A stretch of 51,630 bases of DNA. Origin: Pseudomonadota bacterium. Lineage in GTDB: Bacteria; Desulfobacterota; Desulfobulbia; Desulfobulbales; Desulfocapsaceae. Under the pieces are notes generated by a model. That model searched no databases. It was not told the origin of the DNA and saw only the letters and a list, made by a program, of their open reading frames with translations. The translations under genes were made by a program, and so were the position numbers. Location: positions 1 through 51,630 of the forward strand of contig JAHJNL010000065.1 of the NCBI GenBank assembly GCA_018820855.1. Reading direction: 5' to 3'. This document shows positions 34,583-43,601 of the stretch, piece by piece; position 1 is the stretch's first letter, and every line of letters starts with the position of its first letter.

Positions 34583-34890
34583 GAGTGATCCTTGAGGCAG
34601 TTTGAAATATTGTATGATTAAAAAGTTACTGAAGGTCTGTGGTAATCAGGAATTCTTAAAGTTGTTATGATTCTGAACCACTTATAATCATAGCTACTTT
34701 ATCATCTATAAAAATTTGTATCAAGATACTATCTGAAAAATGAACACTAACACACCATCCATTCCGATATTTTCCTGTCGCAGGGATCAGCAAGTTAAAA
34801 AGAGTAATCAGGCGAGTGGGGATTATCTTACTGTAATAATATATAATTATAAAAAAAGAGAACTTATTTTTAAAAATATGCATTTTATCC
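34583..34890. other. Divergent region between PilZ and fliC
   Basis: About 310 bp of A/T-rich sequence with no supported gene; a 72-codon minus-strand frame at 34665-34883 is low complexity. The fliC promoter and leader begin to its right. Confidence 0.55.
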
Positions 34891-34918
34891 TAAAGCTCTC
34901 ATAACCTCTTGTCGATAT
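34891..34918 (+). promoter_or_regulatory. Sigma-28 (FliA) promoter of fliC
   Basis: TAAAGCTC at 34891 and GTCGATAT at 34911-34918 resemble the flagellar consensus TAAAGTTT and GCCGATAA, with TAAA to -10 spacing of 16 (usual 15). Six of eight -10 positions match. It predicts a leader of about 140 nt. Confidence 0.5.
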
Positions 34919-35024
34919 GTACGGTAAGGGTAAAACCACTGATTGCTTTCACCCGAGGCAATAACTGAAAAAAAGTCAACTTTAAAGGAGGAAAAAAACT
35001 AGTAGTACAACATAAGTCGTAAGC

Positions 35025-35069
35025 GGGCAAGGACGCCCAATCTATCAACTTCATGGAGGATAAACCATG
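35025..35069 (+). promoter_or_regulatory. CsrA-type hairpins in the flagellin leader
   Basis: Two small stem-loops display GGA in their loops. The first is GGGC-AAGGAC-GCCC (35025-35038). The second is CATGG-AGGATAAA-CCATG (35052-35069) and contains both the ribosome site and the ATG of fliC. CsrA dimers favour paired GGA loops like these, with one overlapping the Shine-Dalgarno, as known for flagellin of Bacillus subtilis. No csrA or fliW is in the window. Confidence 0.45.
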
Positions 35070-36218
35070 GCATTAACAATTAACACAAACGTCGCATCCC
35101 TCAACGCCCAACGTAATCTGGGTACCTCTCAAAGTAACCTCAACAAATCAATGCAGCGCCTTTCTTCAGGTCTGCGTATTAACAGCGCTAAAGACGACGC
35201 TGCCGGTCTTGCAATTTCCGATCGTATGACCTCGCAGATTCGTGGTTTGAATCAAGCGTCACGAAATGCCAACGATGGTATTTCTCTTGCGCAAACTGCT
35301 GAAGGTGCCCTGCAGGAAAGTACCAACATTCTGCAGCGTATTCGTGAGCTGGCTGTTCAGTCTGCGAATGATACCAACAGTGCCAGTGATCGTTCTTCCC
35401 TGAATGATGAGGTCTCTCAGCTGGTGAATGAGCTGGATCGTATTTCTGAAACCACAAGTTTCAATGGAAAGAAGCTTCTTGATGGTACCATGGACAATGC
35501 AACCTTCCAGGTGGGTGCAAATGCCGGATCAAATCAGACCATCTCTTTTGCAATTGAAAGTGCACGTTCTGATGATTTAGGTGCTGACAATCTGACAACT
35601 GTAGCTGCCCAGGCTGCAGTATTCTCGGCAGGATCCTTTCAGGCTACTGCTGATACCGCTGGTGCTGATGGTAACAATATTAAAGTAAGAGTGGTGGATG
35701 GTACTGCTAACAGTACTGTGGTAACGGGTAATACTATTACTGCTACCTATCAGTTCACTGCTACGGCTTCCAATGATATGTCTAAAATTGGTGGTTTGAT
35801 TAATGCTGCGAACTCTCTTGTTACTACAAATTTTGCAGCTACCGCAAGTTCGGAAATATCAATTAATCTCACTGGCGGTAACGATGCCGGGCTGGAAGGA
35901 ACCAGGATTATATCAGATATCTCTGTTGCTAATCGTCAGGAAGCAGACATTACCATCGCAAGTATTACTGGTGCACTGGAACAGATTGATACGATTCGTG
36001 GTGGCTTGGGTGCCATGCAGAATCGTTTCGAATCAACCATTGCTAATCTTAACAATGTTGCCGAAAACCTTTCTGCCGCACGTTCCCGGATTCTTGATGC
36101 TGATATCGCTCAGGAAACCTCGAGCATGACCAAGCAGAATATTCTGCAACAGGCCGGTGTTTCTATCCTTGCACAAGCCAACCAGGCTCCGCAGCTGGCT
36201 CTGTCACTGCTCGGTTAA
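35067..36218 (+). CDS. fliC: Flagellin
   Basis: The 383-residue filament protein has the conserved D0/D1 ends: N-terminal [37 protein letters not shown] and [15 protein letters not shown]-terminal [31 protein letters not shown] and [22 protein letters not shown]. The central variable part (about residues 175-290) is short and Thr/Ser/Ala/Asn-rich, giving plentiful sites for O-glycosylation. It lacks cysteine. It is exported by the flagellar type III system and assembled under FliD. A strong ribosome site (GGAGGA) precedes the ATG, and a terminator follows the stop. Confidence 0.97.
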   Translation: MALTINTNVASLNAQRNLGTSQSNLNKSMQRLSSGLRINSAKDDAAGLAISDRMTSQIRGLNQASRNANDGISLAQTAEGALQESTNILQRIRELAVQSANDTNSASDRSSLNDEVSQLVNELDRISETTSFNGKKLLDGTMDNATFQVGANAGSNQTISFAIESARSDDLGADNLTTVAAQAAVFSAGSFQATADTAGADGNNIKVRVVDGTANSTVVTGNTITATYQFTATASNDMSKIGGLINAANSLVTTNFAATASSEISINLTGGNDAGLEGTRIISDISVANRQEADITIASITGALEQIDTIRGGLGAMQNRFESTIANLNNVAENLSAARSRILDADIAQETSSMTKQNILQQAGVSILAQANQAPQLALSLLG

Positions 36219-36234
36219 GTTACGGGCTAATCTT

Positions 36235-36267
36235 CTGGGGGACCGGCCTGGCCGGTCCCCCAGTTTT
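36235..36267 (+). terminator. Intrinsic terminator of fliC
   Basis: CTGGGGGACCGG (36235-36246) pairs with CCGGTCCCCCAG (36252-36263) around a 5-nt loop, then TTTT. Very stable GC-rich stem; the short T tract may let some transcription pass into flaG. Confidence 0.85.
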
Positions 36268-36310
36268 CCCTGAATCAACTTAACCAGTGACAGGGGGGAG
36301 GAATACCACG

Positions 36311-36658
36311 ATGAACGTTGAAGCAATTAATGTACAGAAAACCGCTGAACTTCAGATGCGTAAAACGTCTGATCAAGTTTCTGATGCACGAAAGGAAAAA
36401 GATGATATGGCTCAAAGTGAGCCAGTTGAAAAAAAACAGGTTCAACCGGAAGAATTATTGCAGCAGATAAAGGCGTTAACCGAAGATGGTCTTTACAGTG
36501 TTCAGTTTGAAACAGATGAGCGTTCACATGATCTGGTTGTCAAGATTGTAGATCGGGCAAATGACGAAGTTATTCGCCAGGTACCTGCTGAAGAGTTGCT
36601 TCAACTGAAAGGGATTCTAGATGATTTGCGTGGCAATATCATTGATACTAAAGGTTGA
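36311..36658 (+). CDS. flaG: FlaG family protein
   Basis: The 115-residue product has a low-complexity, charged N-terminal half and a C-terminal FlaG domain (DDVVVKIVDRANDEVIRQVP-like block here read as LVVKIVDRANDEVIRQVPAEE). FlaG proteins affect filament length and lie next to fliD in many polar-flagellate bacteria. An open extension begins at 36287, but the ATG at 36311 with GGGGGAGGA upstream is the natural start. Confidence 0.88.
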   Translation: MNVEAINVQKTAELQMRKTSDQVSDARKEKDDMAQSEPVEKKQVQPEELLQQIKALTEDGLYSVQFETDERSHDLVVKIVDRANDEVIRQVPAEELLQLKGILDDLRGNIIDTKG

Positions 36659-36703
36659 TTTTTGTAGGGCAGAGAGTTTTCTACTGGTTCAGGGGAGATA
36701 GAT

Positions 36704-38326
36704 ATGGCTATCACATTTGGCGGCCTGGCAACAGGCCTGGATACAAATACCATTGTCAGTGAGTTGATGAATCTCGAACGTCGACCACTGAACACCCTTG
36801 AGATAGATAAAGCTTGGTTTGAACGGCGACAGGCAGCATATGGGACATTTGATGGAAAGTTGGAAGGTTTTTTGTCTAATATTAAAAGTCTTGGTTCCAG
36901 TGAAGAATTAAGACAAAAAAACGTTTCAACCTCATCCGACACCTATTTTTCAGTCACCGCGGGTAGTGATGCCCAGGCGGGAAGTAGTTATCAGGTTGAG
37001 GTCGTGTCTCTTGCTCAGGTACAAAAAGATGTCAGCCAAGGATACGCCGATAAGAGTGCTAATAGTTTTGGTACTGGTGAACTCACGTTAAGCGTAGGAG
37101 CAAATACTCCAATCACGATTACTCTTGATGAGACAAACAATTCCCTTGAAGGGATAATGAAAGCTATTAATGACACTGACTCCGGTGTTAATGCCTCAAT
37201 TATCAATGATGGAACCGACAGTCCCTATCGTCTGGTGTTAAGTGGTGAAGATGTTGCCAATACGTTTTCTCTGACTTCGAATTTGCCAACCTATAACGGA
37301 GACATCAGTGCTCAACTGCAGTCTGGTGGTTATGCCGATCAGAATGCAGCAGTTTTTGGTAGTGGAACCATTGATCTTTCAACAGGGGATCAAATCACTC
37401 TTGGTGGGGAAACTAACTCCTTACAGGATATAATGGAGGCCATCAATGGTGAAACAGGTATTACCGGTATAAGCGCTTCTATAGTTGCTGATGGCGATAA
37501 TTTTGTTCTTTCCCTGAGTGATGGGGCAACAATTACCACAACAGATCTGAGTGGAGGCAATTATGATTCTTTGAGTCTGATTGAAACCCAGGGTGCTACA
37601 CAGGCACACATCCGGGTCGATACAATCGATATCTATTCTAACTCAAACACCATAGAAGAAGCGATCCCTGGTTTAAGCCTGGATCTGGTCACTGCTGAAG
37701 AAGGGAAGACTACAAATGTCACAGTCTCGCTGGATGAAGCTGCGATAAGATCACAGATAGAGATGTTTGTTAAGGGTTACAATGACGTAGTCGGTTTTAT
37801 TGATTCGCAATCAACAACAGAAGATTCCAACGGAGGGATTTTAGGCGGGGAGGCTACTATCAACACTGTGAAGAGACGGTTTCAAGGTCTTCTGACAAGC
37901 TTTGTAGATACAAGTGGCAATTTTTCAGCCTTATCTCAGTTAGGACTTAAAACACAAAAAGACGGAACCCTCGAACTTGATGATTTTGCTTTAGCAGATG
38001 CTATTCACAATGATCTGGGGAGTATTGAAAAGTTGCTGGTCGGTGAAGGTGAGACTGAGGGTATTGCCGCTCAATTCCAGAGTTACCTCGAAGGGATAAC
38101 TGATTCCAGAAATGGACTAGAGGCTACTAATAAAAGAAGCACTGAATCGATTGTGGAAAATATTGAGAATCGTATGGAGCAGATAGAATTACGTCTGGTA
38201 AAGAGAGAAGAAACCATGCGCAATAAATTCAATGCGCTGGAACTCTTGATCAGTGGTATGAACTCACAGGGCTCTTTCCTTACACAGCAGATGGATATGC
38301 TTAACAATATGACGTGGAATAAATAA
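36704..38326 (+). CDS. fliD: Flagellar hook-associated protein 2 (filament cap)
   Basis: FliD caps the growing filament and folds incoming flagellin. The 540-residue product has the N-terminal FliD domain (GGLATGLDTNTIVSELMNLE), a repetitive Ser/Thr/Gly-rich centre with two copies of an FGSGTI/FGTGEL-type flagellin hook IN motif (SFGTGELTLSVG near 110 and FGSGTIDLSTGD near 222), and the helical C-terminal domain ending in ITDSRNGLEATNKR and LVKREETMRNKFNALE. Its TAA stop overlaps the ATG of fliS (TAATG). Confidence 0.95.
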   Translation: MAITFGGLATGLDTNTIVSELMNLERRPLNTLEIDKAWFERRQAAYGTFDGKLEGFLSNIKSLGSSEELRQKNVSTSSDTYFSVTAGSDAQAGSSYQVEVVSLAQVQKDVSQGYADKSANSFGTGELTLSVGANTPITITLDETNNSLEGIMKAINDTDSGVNASIINDGTDSPYRLVLSGEDVANTFSLTSNLPTYNGDISAQLQSGGYADQNAAVFGSGTIDLSTGDQITLGGETNSLQDIMEAINGETGITGISASIVADGDNFVLSLSDGATITTTDLSGGNYDSLSLIETQGATQAHIRVDTIDIYSNSNTIEEAIPGLSLDLVTAEEGKTTNVTVSLDEAAIRSQIEMFVKGYNDVVGFIDSQSTTEDSNGGILGGEATINTVKRRFQGLLTSFVDTSGNFSALSQLGLKTQKDGTLELDDFALADAIHNDLGSIEKLLVGEGETEGIAAQFQSYLEGITDSRNGLEATNKRSTESIVENIENRMEQIELRLVKREETMRNKFNALELLISGMNSQGSFLTQQMDMLNNMTWNK

Positions 38327-38751
38327 TGAATCCCTATATGAACCAATACCAGAACAATCAGATCCAGACCGCATCACCTGAAAAGATTCTGATAATGCTT
38401 TATGATGGTGCTATCCGGTTTACCCGTCAGGCGATGCAGGCGATGGATGCCGGTGATAAGGCAGTTCAAGGCGAGAGGATAAGCCGAGCCATGGCCATCG
38501 TGTGTGAATTTTCCAATACCCTTGATCATGAGATAGGTGGTGAGATCGCAGCTGATCTTGATGCACTCTATAGTTTTATGACCCGTGAACTGACTAGGGC
38601 TAATCTCAAGGGAGATCGCAAGGCACTGGAAACAGTAGAGGATTTGCTTTCAGGGTTGCGGGATACCTGGGTTGAGGCGGCTAAAATTTACGCAAGGGAA
38701 AATCAGGTACAGAATGAAACCGATGGCAACAGACTTTCTGTAGCGCTTTAA
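38326..38751 (+). CDS. fliS: Flagellin export chaperone FliS
   Basis: FliS binds the C terminus of flagellin in the cytosol and stops early polymerisation. The 141-residue product shows the family opening MNPYMNQYQNNQIQTASPEK followed by ILIMLYDGAIRFTRQA and the four-helix pattern with SRAMAIVCEFSNTLDHEIGGEIA. It overlaps fliD by one base. A small coiled-coil gene follows 10 nt later. Confidence 0.95.
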   Translation: MNPYMNQYQNNQIQTASPEKILIMLYDGAIRFTRQAMQAMDAGDKAVQGERISRAMAIVCEFSNTLDHEIGGEIAADLDALYSFMTRELTRANLKGDRKALETVEDLLSGLRDTWVEAAKIYARENQVQNETDGNRLSVAL

Positions 38752-38761
38752 GGAGGAGATG

Positions 38762-39178
38762 ATGAGCGAGTTTGATCTTCATACTGAAAAGCTTCTCATC
38801 GCTTCGGTTGCACAGTATCGAGGGCTTTTGCAGCATGCTGAAAATCTGGTAATTATCCAGGATAGTGGCGACTACTCCAAGGTGGGCGAGCATGTGGCCA
38901 AGTTGCAGCTGTTGCAGAGTGAGGCCAGCCGACAGGACGAAGAGTTACTCCCCCTGCTTATACTCGATCTGCCGACTTGGGAAAAGCATGCTCTGTATCA
39001 GAAACGATTGAGTTGTATCAAATCAATCGTTGAATTGAACAAATTGTTGTTGCCAAAGATCCATAGTGTAATGGCGGTCACTTCAGCTGAACTCAATAAG
39101 TTGAGTGGGGGACGGAATGCTCTTGCCGGCTATACTACACGAGCAACAAAGAAACGACGTTTTTTCGGGATTGGTTAG
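38762..39178 (+). CDS. Small helical protein, probable flagellar chaperone
   Basis: The 138-residue product is predicted almost entirely helical (LLIASVAQYRGLLQHAENLV, LLQSEASRQDEELL, ELNKLLLPKIHSVMAVTSAE), ending in a basic tail (RATKKRRFFGIG). Size, helix content and position after fliS suggest a FlgN- or FliT-like export chaperone; I cannot identify the family securely. ATGs at 38759 and 38762 both occur; AGGAGG at 38751-38756 suits the second better. Confidence 0.65.
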   Translation: MSEFDLHTEKLLIASVAQYRGLLQHAENLVIIQDSGDYSKVGEHVAKLQLLQSEASRQDEELLPLLILDLPTWEKHALYQKRLSCIKSIVELNKLLLPKIHSVMAVTSAELNKLSGGRNALAGYTTRATKKRRFFGIG

Positions 39179-39256
39179 GTTCCAGCAGAGACTGCAGAGT
39201 ATATAAAAAAATAGCCAATAAGGTTTTTGAAAATTCAGACATCTGTGGTGGGGTAG

Positions 39257-39655
39257 ATGAAAACAATAGATGTCTGGTTCAGCGAGTCCATTGAACAATA
39301 TAACGATTTCACTGTAAAAACCGAGGAACTCAGGGAAAACATTGAGTTGCTTTCAATTGAGAAAATAATGCAACGGTTGGACGCAATTAGAAAATTGCAG
39401 GAAGATATCGCTGAGCGAGACGGAAAGCTTCATGCACTTATGGACTTTACCGGATCAGATGTTCTTGAAAATCCTCTTATAGGAGACTATCAACGTGCCC
39501 TTGATACCGCTATCAGGGAAACCGACAGAGTCTCATCCAAAATGCAGCTTCGCAAGATACTCCTGATGCAGAAGACAAGTAATGTACAGGCTTTTAGAAA
39601 AGACTCATTTGAGTATGTTACCGCAATAAAAAAATATAACAGTTTACTTCAATAA
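39257..39655 (+). CDS. Small coiled-coil protein at the end of the flagellin operon
   Basis: The 132-residue product is helical and charged, with heptad-like stretches (KTEELRENIELLSIEKIMQR, IRKLQEDIAERDGKL, TDRVSSKMQLRKILLM). No known domain is recognised. It is 78 nt after the preceding gene, with GGTGGGG before the ATG, and is the last + strand gene before the convergent sugar operon. A FliT-like filament-cap chaperone is a guess from position and size. Confidence 0.6.
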   Translation: MKTIDVWFSESIEQYNDFTVKTEELRENIELLSIEKIMQRLDAIRKLQEDIAERDGKLHALMDFTGSDVLENPLIGDYQRALDTAIRETDRVSSKMQLRKILLMQKTSNVQAFRKDSFEYVTAIKKYNSLLQ

Positions 39656-39747
39656 AGAATTCAGGTAATTGTCGGTTTTTAAGTAACTGTTCTACATCTC
39701 ATATCTTTTAACATCCTCCCGATTATTCGCATGGAATCCCCAAGTTT

Positions 39748-41733
39748 TTATATCTCCTGAGAAAGAATGCATTTTGTGTTAGTGGGCTGAATCTTCAAGC
39801 AGAATGGAAGTAAGTCTCTGTTGCAGCTTACCGTATCATCGGTTTCACTTATAGAAAAGAAGAGACGAAACAATTTTGTTTCTTTGCAAAACATGTGTTG
39901 TACTAAAGGCATACAGGCACATTCCGCCGGTGCCCAGGAAAACCGGAGTCCGTTATGACCTGTTTGTATTGTTATTTCACCATTGGTTGAGCCAAAACCG
40001 CCGTTAGAGGAAACGAGCGTTGACGCCACGGAAGAATGGTCGAAATCCCGATCCAGTAAAAAATGTTCCTGGACAGGGCCGCCGTTGGCTGTGATTATTT
40101 CAACAGTGTCGGCAAAATTCTCTGGCAAAAAAGTCATTATACCAGTTCTGATTGAGCTGATATGTTTCTGTATTTTTGCATCAAAATTATAGGAGATAGA
40201 GATACACTCAGAATCACGCTCAACGTTTATTGTTTTGAATAATACGCCGAGTTTGGTCTGTATTTCGCTGCTGATCTCAAGTCCTGTTTTTGTCCACTGA
40301 AAATTTGGTATAACAGGTTCCAGGTCTGTTGTGCGAGTATGTTCAGTAGGAAGTTCGGCCACTAGATTACCACTGTAAAAATCTGCGCCTAAGGCAATGG
40401 ATTTATAATAACCATGAGGCAGGCTACCAACTAATGCTTTATAAGCATGACTTTTAAAGGCCAGCGATTTTATGGCCAAGCCCCTGCGCATATTCAACAC
40501 TAAATCAATCTGAGCGCTCTTTACAGACAAATAAATATTGTCGCTTTCCCTGTTGATTTCAAATCCGTCCTGCTCAACCATAGTAATGTTATTGCTGCCA
40601 GTTGGCTCAGATGTTGCCAGGTTCAGCTCGTGTAAAAAATCGTTAAGTTTTTTACACATAGTGTCCCAACGCTTTTTCTCGATATGTGTGCGGAAATCAC
40701 TTGCCCAAAACTCACAAAGCTTCTTCCAGTGATCTTCATTGATAGTTGCAGCTTGAGACAGCTGTTTTGCAATGCGGTGACACATTGTGTTCAACCACAA
40801 ATCATTTTTGCCGGTTATCGCCCAACGGGCAATGTTGTATTTTGCCTGCTTTTTAACGGGAATCGGATGAGACGCAGATGTCAGTCGTGATACTTTGCGG
40901 TCAATAGATTGGTTATTGATTCTGAGTGCCTGAGTCGGTGAAATCCATTCTATTGCAGTTTCTTCGGTAACTGAGGATAAGAGATCATGTAAACGATTCC
41001 ATTCCCCCTCGCTATGTATTGAGCGTTCCTGGCTGAAGCGGCCGGGGCGATAGTCGAAAATTTCAGCATCATTACAATAGATAGGTAGAAGTGTTTCACC
41101 ATCTTCTATACGTTTCTTCAAGTATTGTAAGTAGTCTGCTTTAGCGATGTCGCCGTGAGCATAATGCTGGATCTTCTGGAAGAGAATTGAATCTGCCCAT
41201 AATACAGGTAAAACAGTATCAGTTGCCCCTTGAGCGTGAGTCGGAACAGCAGACATTGGCGTACCATCCAAATCCAGTGCCAAGCGTACATTGTCTCGAT
41301 CCATGATAAAACCCTGGTATGCAAAATCAGCATAGAGTTCAACCAGACTGTTGGAGTAGGCCATTTCGTTCACCAATACAATATCCGGTCGACCACCAAG
41401 AATACGCACGTATTCTTTTAACCCAAGTCGCTGGTTCCAGATATTTACCTCGTAGGGAACAAGCGGAGCAATAATCTGGCTGTACCCGCTGCCAATGAGT
41501 TCACATTGTTTGGTTTTTAATAATTCTTTAAATTGTTTTATCCAGGCCGGATCAATTTGTTCAATCTGTTTCAGCGTCCACCCGGTAAGCTCAACACCTA
41601 CCGGGATTGCAGTGTCTTCGATAAATCGAAGTAAGGAGTGGTAACAGATTCTGATGACATCCGGCCGATCCTCAGCAGCAATAGAAGAGAAGGCGAGATT
41701 AAGATGGAAAATCAAATAACCTTTTGGACGCAT
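39748..41733 (-). CDS. GH57-like glycoside hydrolase domain protein
   Basis: The 661-residue protein begins YLIFHLNLAFSSI and continues with VGVELTGWTLKQIEQIDP, IGSGYSQIIAPLVP, and VLVNEMAYSNSLVELYADFAYQGFI, the pattern of the GH57/38 (beta/alpha)7-barrel catalytic domain. The glutamate in VNEMAYS sits where GH57 nucleophiles lie, and CNDAEIFDYRPGRF could hold the second carboxylate. A central helical part and a beta-rich C-terminal half (residues 400-650) follow. No signal peptide, so it works inside the cell, perhaps as a transglycosylase, epimerase or trimming enzyme on a nucleotide- or lipid-linked sugar. It is the last gene of the six-gene operon; its ATG directly follows the upstream stop (TGAATG). 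Confidence 0.72.
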   Translation of the reverse strand: MRPKGYLIFHLNLAFSSIAAEDRPDVIRICYHSLLRFIEDTAIPVGVELTGWTLKQIEQIDPAWIKQFKELLKTKQCELIGSGYSQIIAPLVPYEVNIWNQRLGLKEYVRILGGRPDIVLVNEMAYSNSLVELYADFAYQGFIMDRDNVRLALDLDGTPMSAVPTHAQGATDTVLPVLWADSILFQKIQHYAHGDIAKADYLQYLKKRIEDGETLLPIYCNDAEIFDYRPGRFSQERSIHSEGEWNRLHDLLSSVTEETAIEWISPTQALRINNQSIDRKVSRLTSASHPIPVKKQAKYNIARWAITGKNDLWLNTMCHRIAKQLSQAATINEDHWKKLCEFWASDFRTHIEKKRWDTMCKKLNDFLHELNLATSEPTGSNNITMVEQDGFEINRESDNIYLSVKSAQIDLVLNMRRGLAIKSLAFKSHAYKALVGSLPHGYYKSIALGADFYSGNLVAELPTEHTRTTDLEPVIPNFQWTKTGLEISSEIQTKLGVLFKTINVERDSECISISYNFDAKIQKHISSIRTGIMTFLPENFADTVEIITANGGPVQEHFLLDRDFDHSSVASTLVSSNGGFGSTNGEITIQTGHNGLRFSWAPAECACMPLVQHMFCKETKLFRLFFSISETDDTVSCNRDLLPFCLKIQPTNTKCILSQEI

Positions 41734-42732
41734 TCAAACACCTGCAAGTGAACAAACAAGTTTTGCGAGCTTTTGGGCTCCATTTGTCGATAATTTTTCC
41801 AAGGCCCTTTGTGAGTATGCTGTTGCCAGATCTGTATCAGTCATCAGTTCAATGAGCCCTTGTACGGCCGAATCAGGATCATGGCAGACGACAGCAACCC
41901 GCTCTTCTTTCAAGGCCTCAAGTTCGGGCTGATCTTTGGCCCCATACGGTGAGAAAACAACTGCTGGTATACCGTACTGCAAGACTTCAAAGAATGAGAC
42001 GCCAAAAACCGTCAGTACATAGTTGCTTTGAACGATGAGCTCGTCTAGTTGTGGCGGGGCATCATGGATATGCCAGAGTAAACGCTGGTTGTCCGGGACG
42101 ATTGGCGGAACTGCATAAGGTCCGCGAACCCAGTGTATTTCAGACTCAGGCGTCAACAACATGTCAAGCTGTTGCGGGAGAGTATTTCCCAGGTGAGTGA
42201 CATCAGCACCGCCTGTCAGAACCAAAATACGTGGACCGGATTTCCATGGCCGGCCTGGCAGACGTTTTTGAATCAAAAAGCTGTCCCAGCCGTATTTTAA
42301 TTTATTGGTGCAGGATGGTATTTTGCTCGAATCAAAATTAAAGGACGGTACCCAGACAAAATCAAGGAATTGGCAGTAGTTGACCAAGGAATCGACTCCC
42401 ACCGAACGAATCTTACGTGATTGCAGCCAGGCAAAGAGTTCTTCCAGGGCAGGGGAGAGAAGCTTCGAGTAAAGATCAAAGACCACCACACGGGGGAGTC
42501 TTGCTGTTACTGCAATTTTAACGGACTGTTCCAATTCGTCTGCAGGTGAGTGGCATGAAAAACTGAAGGAGGATAACTCATCATTTTTGATGGCATCACC
42601 GATAATGAGAAATTCCGGATGGACAGTGCCGGTTTTCCTGATTGCCTGAGCCAAGGCAAGCAATCTCGCCAAATGACCAAGTCCCATGGTACTGGATGCG
42701 TGGCAAACCAGCAAAACACGTGGTATTGTCAT
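41734..42732 (-). CDS. PseG/SpsG-like nucleotide-sugar hydrolase or glycosyltransferase
   Basis: The 332-residue protein has a GT-B/MurG-like fold resembling PseG and SpsG. Features are the N-terminal GLGHLARLLALAQAIRK glycine-histidine loop, a central LVLTGGADVTHLGNTLPQQL, and a C-terminal donor region VLTVFGVSFFEVLQYGIPAVVFS. PseG removes UDP from the 2,4-diacetamido hexose before the NeuB-type condensation, and it normally lies beside the synthase, as here. It could instead be a transferase using the finished sugar. It lacks the acetyltransferase domain of some fused PseG forms. 13 nt separate it from the NeuB-like gene. Confidence 0.75.
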   Translation of the reverse strand: MTIPRVLLVCHASSTMGLGHLARLLALAQAIRKTGTVHPEFLIIGDAIKNDELSSFSFSCHSPADELEQSVKIAVTARLPRVVVFDLYSKLLSPALEELFAWLQSRKIRSVGVDSLVNYCQFLDFVWVPSFNFDSSKIPSCTNKLKYGWDSFLIQKRLPGRPWKSGPRILVLTGGADVTHLGNTLPQQLDMLLTPESEIHWVRGPYAVPPIVPDNQRLLWHIHDAPPQLDELIVQSNYVLTVFGVSFFEVLQYGIPAVVFSPYGAKDQPELEALKEERVAVVCHDPDSAVQGLIELMTDTDLATAYSQRALEKLSTNGAQKLAKLVCSLAGV

Positions 42733-42745
42733 AACATTTGCTAGA

Positions 42746-43600
42746 TCAGGGGTTGAAGGTTGAACGAATAGATTTTAGCGGACGCAATCCATCTTCAGGA
42801 TCGGCACGCCACATACGATCCGGTATCTCAGACAGGACGGGTTCCTTTTCACCATTTCCGTCTGCGGCCAAGCCATGCTGTACTTGTTTAATGACTTCAC
42901 CTATCTGTTGCGGCAGCCAGCAGTGTCCGGCGTTAAATTCTTCACCTTTTCCGTCCAGGTCAAGATGGAACTCTATTGTCTCGGCATGCCAGCGATGGAT
43001 GGCACGATGAATGACACCAGGGTCGATGGTATGGTCGGACCAGCCGATATTGCAGCCAGTAGCCTGGCGTAATGTTTCGATGGCTGACAAATTCGCTTCG
43101 TTATAAGGTGTCGGGTAGGCAGAGGTGCAATGGAGCAGTGTAGGCTCGTTACAGCCGTTTTGTTTCAGGATACCCACAGCATGAAGAATTTCAGCGAGAT
43201 TTGCCATACCTGTTGAAAGGACTACAGGTTTGTGGGTCTGGGCACATGATGCCAATAACTCATCCCAAAGCAGCTCATAGGAAGCAATCTTGTAAAAATC
43301 GACATAAGGCTCCAGTTCTTTGACTGCCTCCAAATAAAACGGTGTGCAACTGAACTGGATATTTTTTTCTCGGCAACGATCTGCCAGGATAGGCAAAAAC
43401 TGTAAAGGAAGTTCCCAGTTTTTACGAGCTCTATGCTTTTTTGATTTCTTTAATATTTCAGGGGAAAAAAGTCGGTCAATTTTAAAAAGTTGGAATTTCA
43501 CAGAATCACAGCCAATTGCCGCAGCAGTATCAACGAATTCTAACGATCTGGCGATATCTTTGCCATGATTGCTGGAGACTTCAGCGATAAAAAAAGCCAT
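42746..43600 (-). CDS. NeuB-like nonulosonate synthase lacking the SAF domain
   Basis: The 284-residue TIM-barrel protein belongs to the N-acetylneuraminate/legionaminate/pseudaminate synthase family, which condenses phosphoenolpyruvate with an amino-hexose. Motifs seen are FIAEVSSNHGKD, VKFQLFK, FSCTPFYLEAV, YKIASYELLWDEL, VVLSTGMANLAEI, LLHCTSAYPTPY and WSDHTIDPG. In canonical enzymes the barrel ends in a region with EKHFTLDR and is followed by a C-terminal SAF (antifreeze-like) lid. Here the segment reads ETIEFHLDLDGKGEEFNAGH and the protein stops about 45 residues later, so the lid is absent. The start is ATG 43600, one base after the ATP-grasp stop; a TTG at 43609 is also open. Confidence 0.85.
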   Translation of the reverse strand: MAFFIAEVSSNHGKDIARSLEFVDTAAAIGCDSVKFQLFKIDRLFSPEILKKSKKHRARKNWELPLQFLPILADRCREKNIQFSCTPFYLEAVKELEPYVDFYKIASYELLWDELLASCAQTHKPVVLSTGMANLAEILHAVGILKQNGCNEPTLLHCTSAYPTPYNEANLSAIETLRQATGCNIGWSDHTIDPGVIHRAIHRWHAETIEFHLDLDGKGEEFNAGHCWLPQQIGEVIKQVQHGLAADGNGEKEPVLSEIPDRMWRADPEDGLRPLKSIRSTFNP

Positions 43601-43601
43601 C

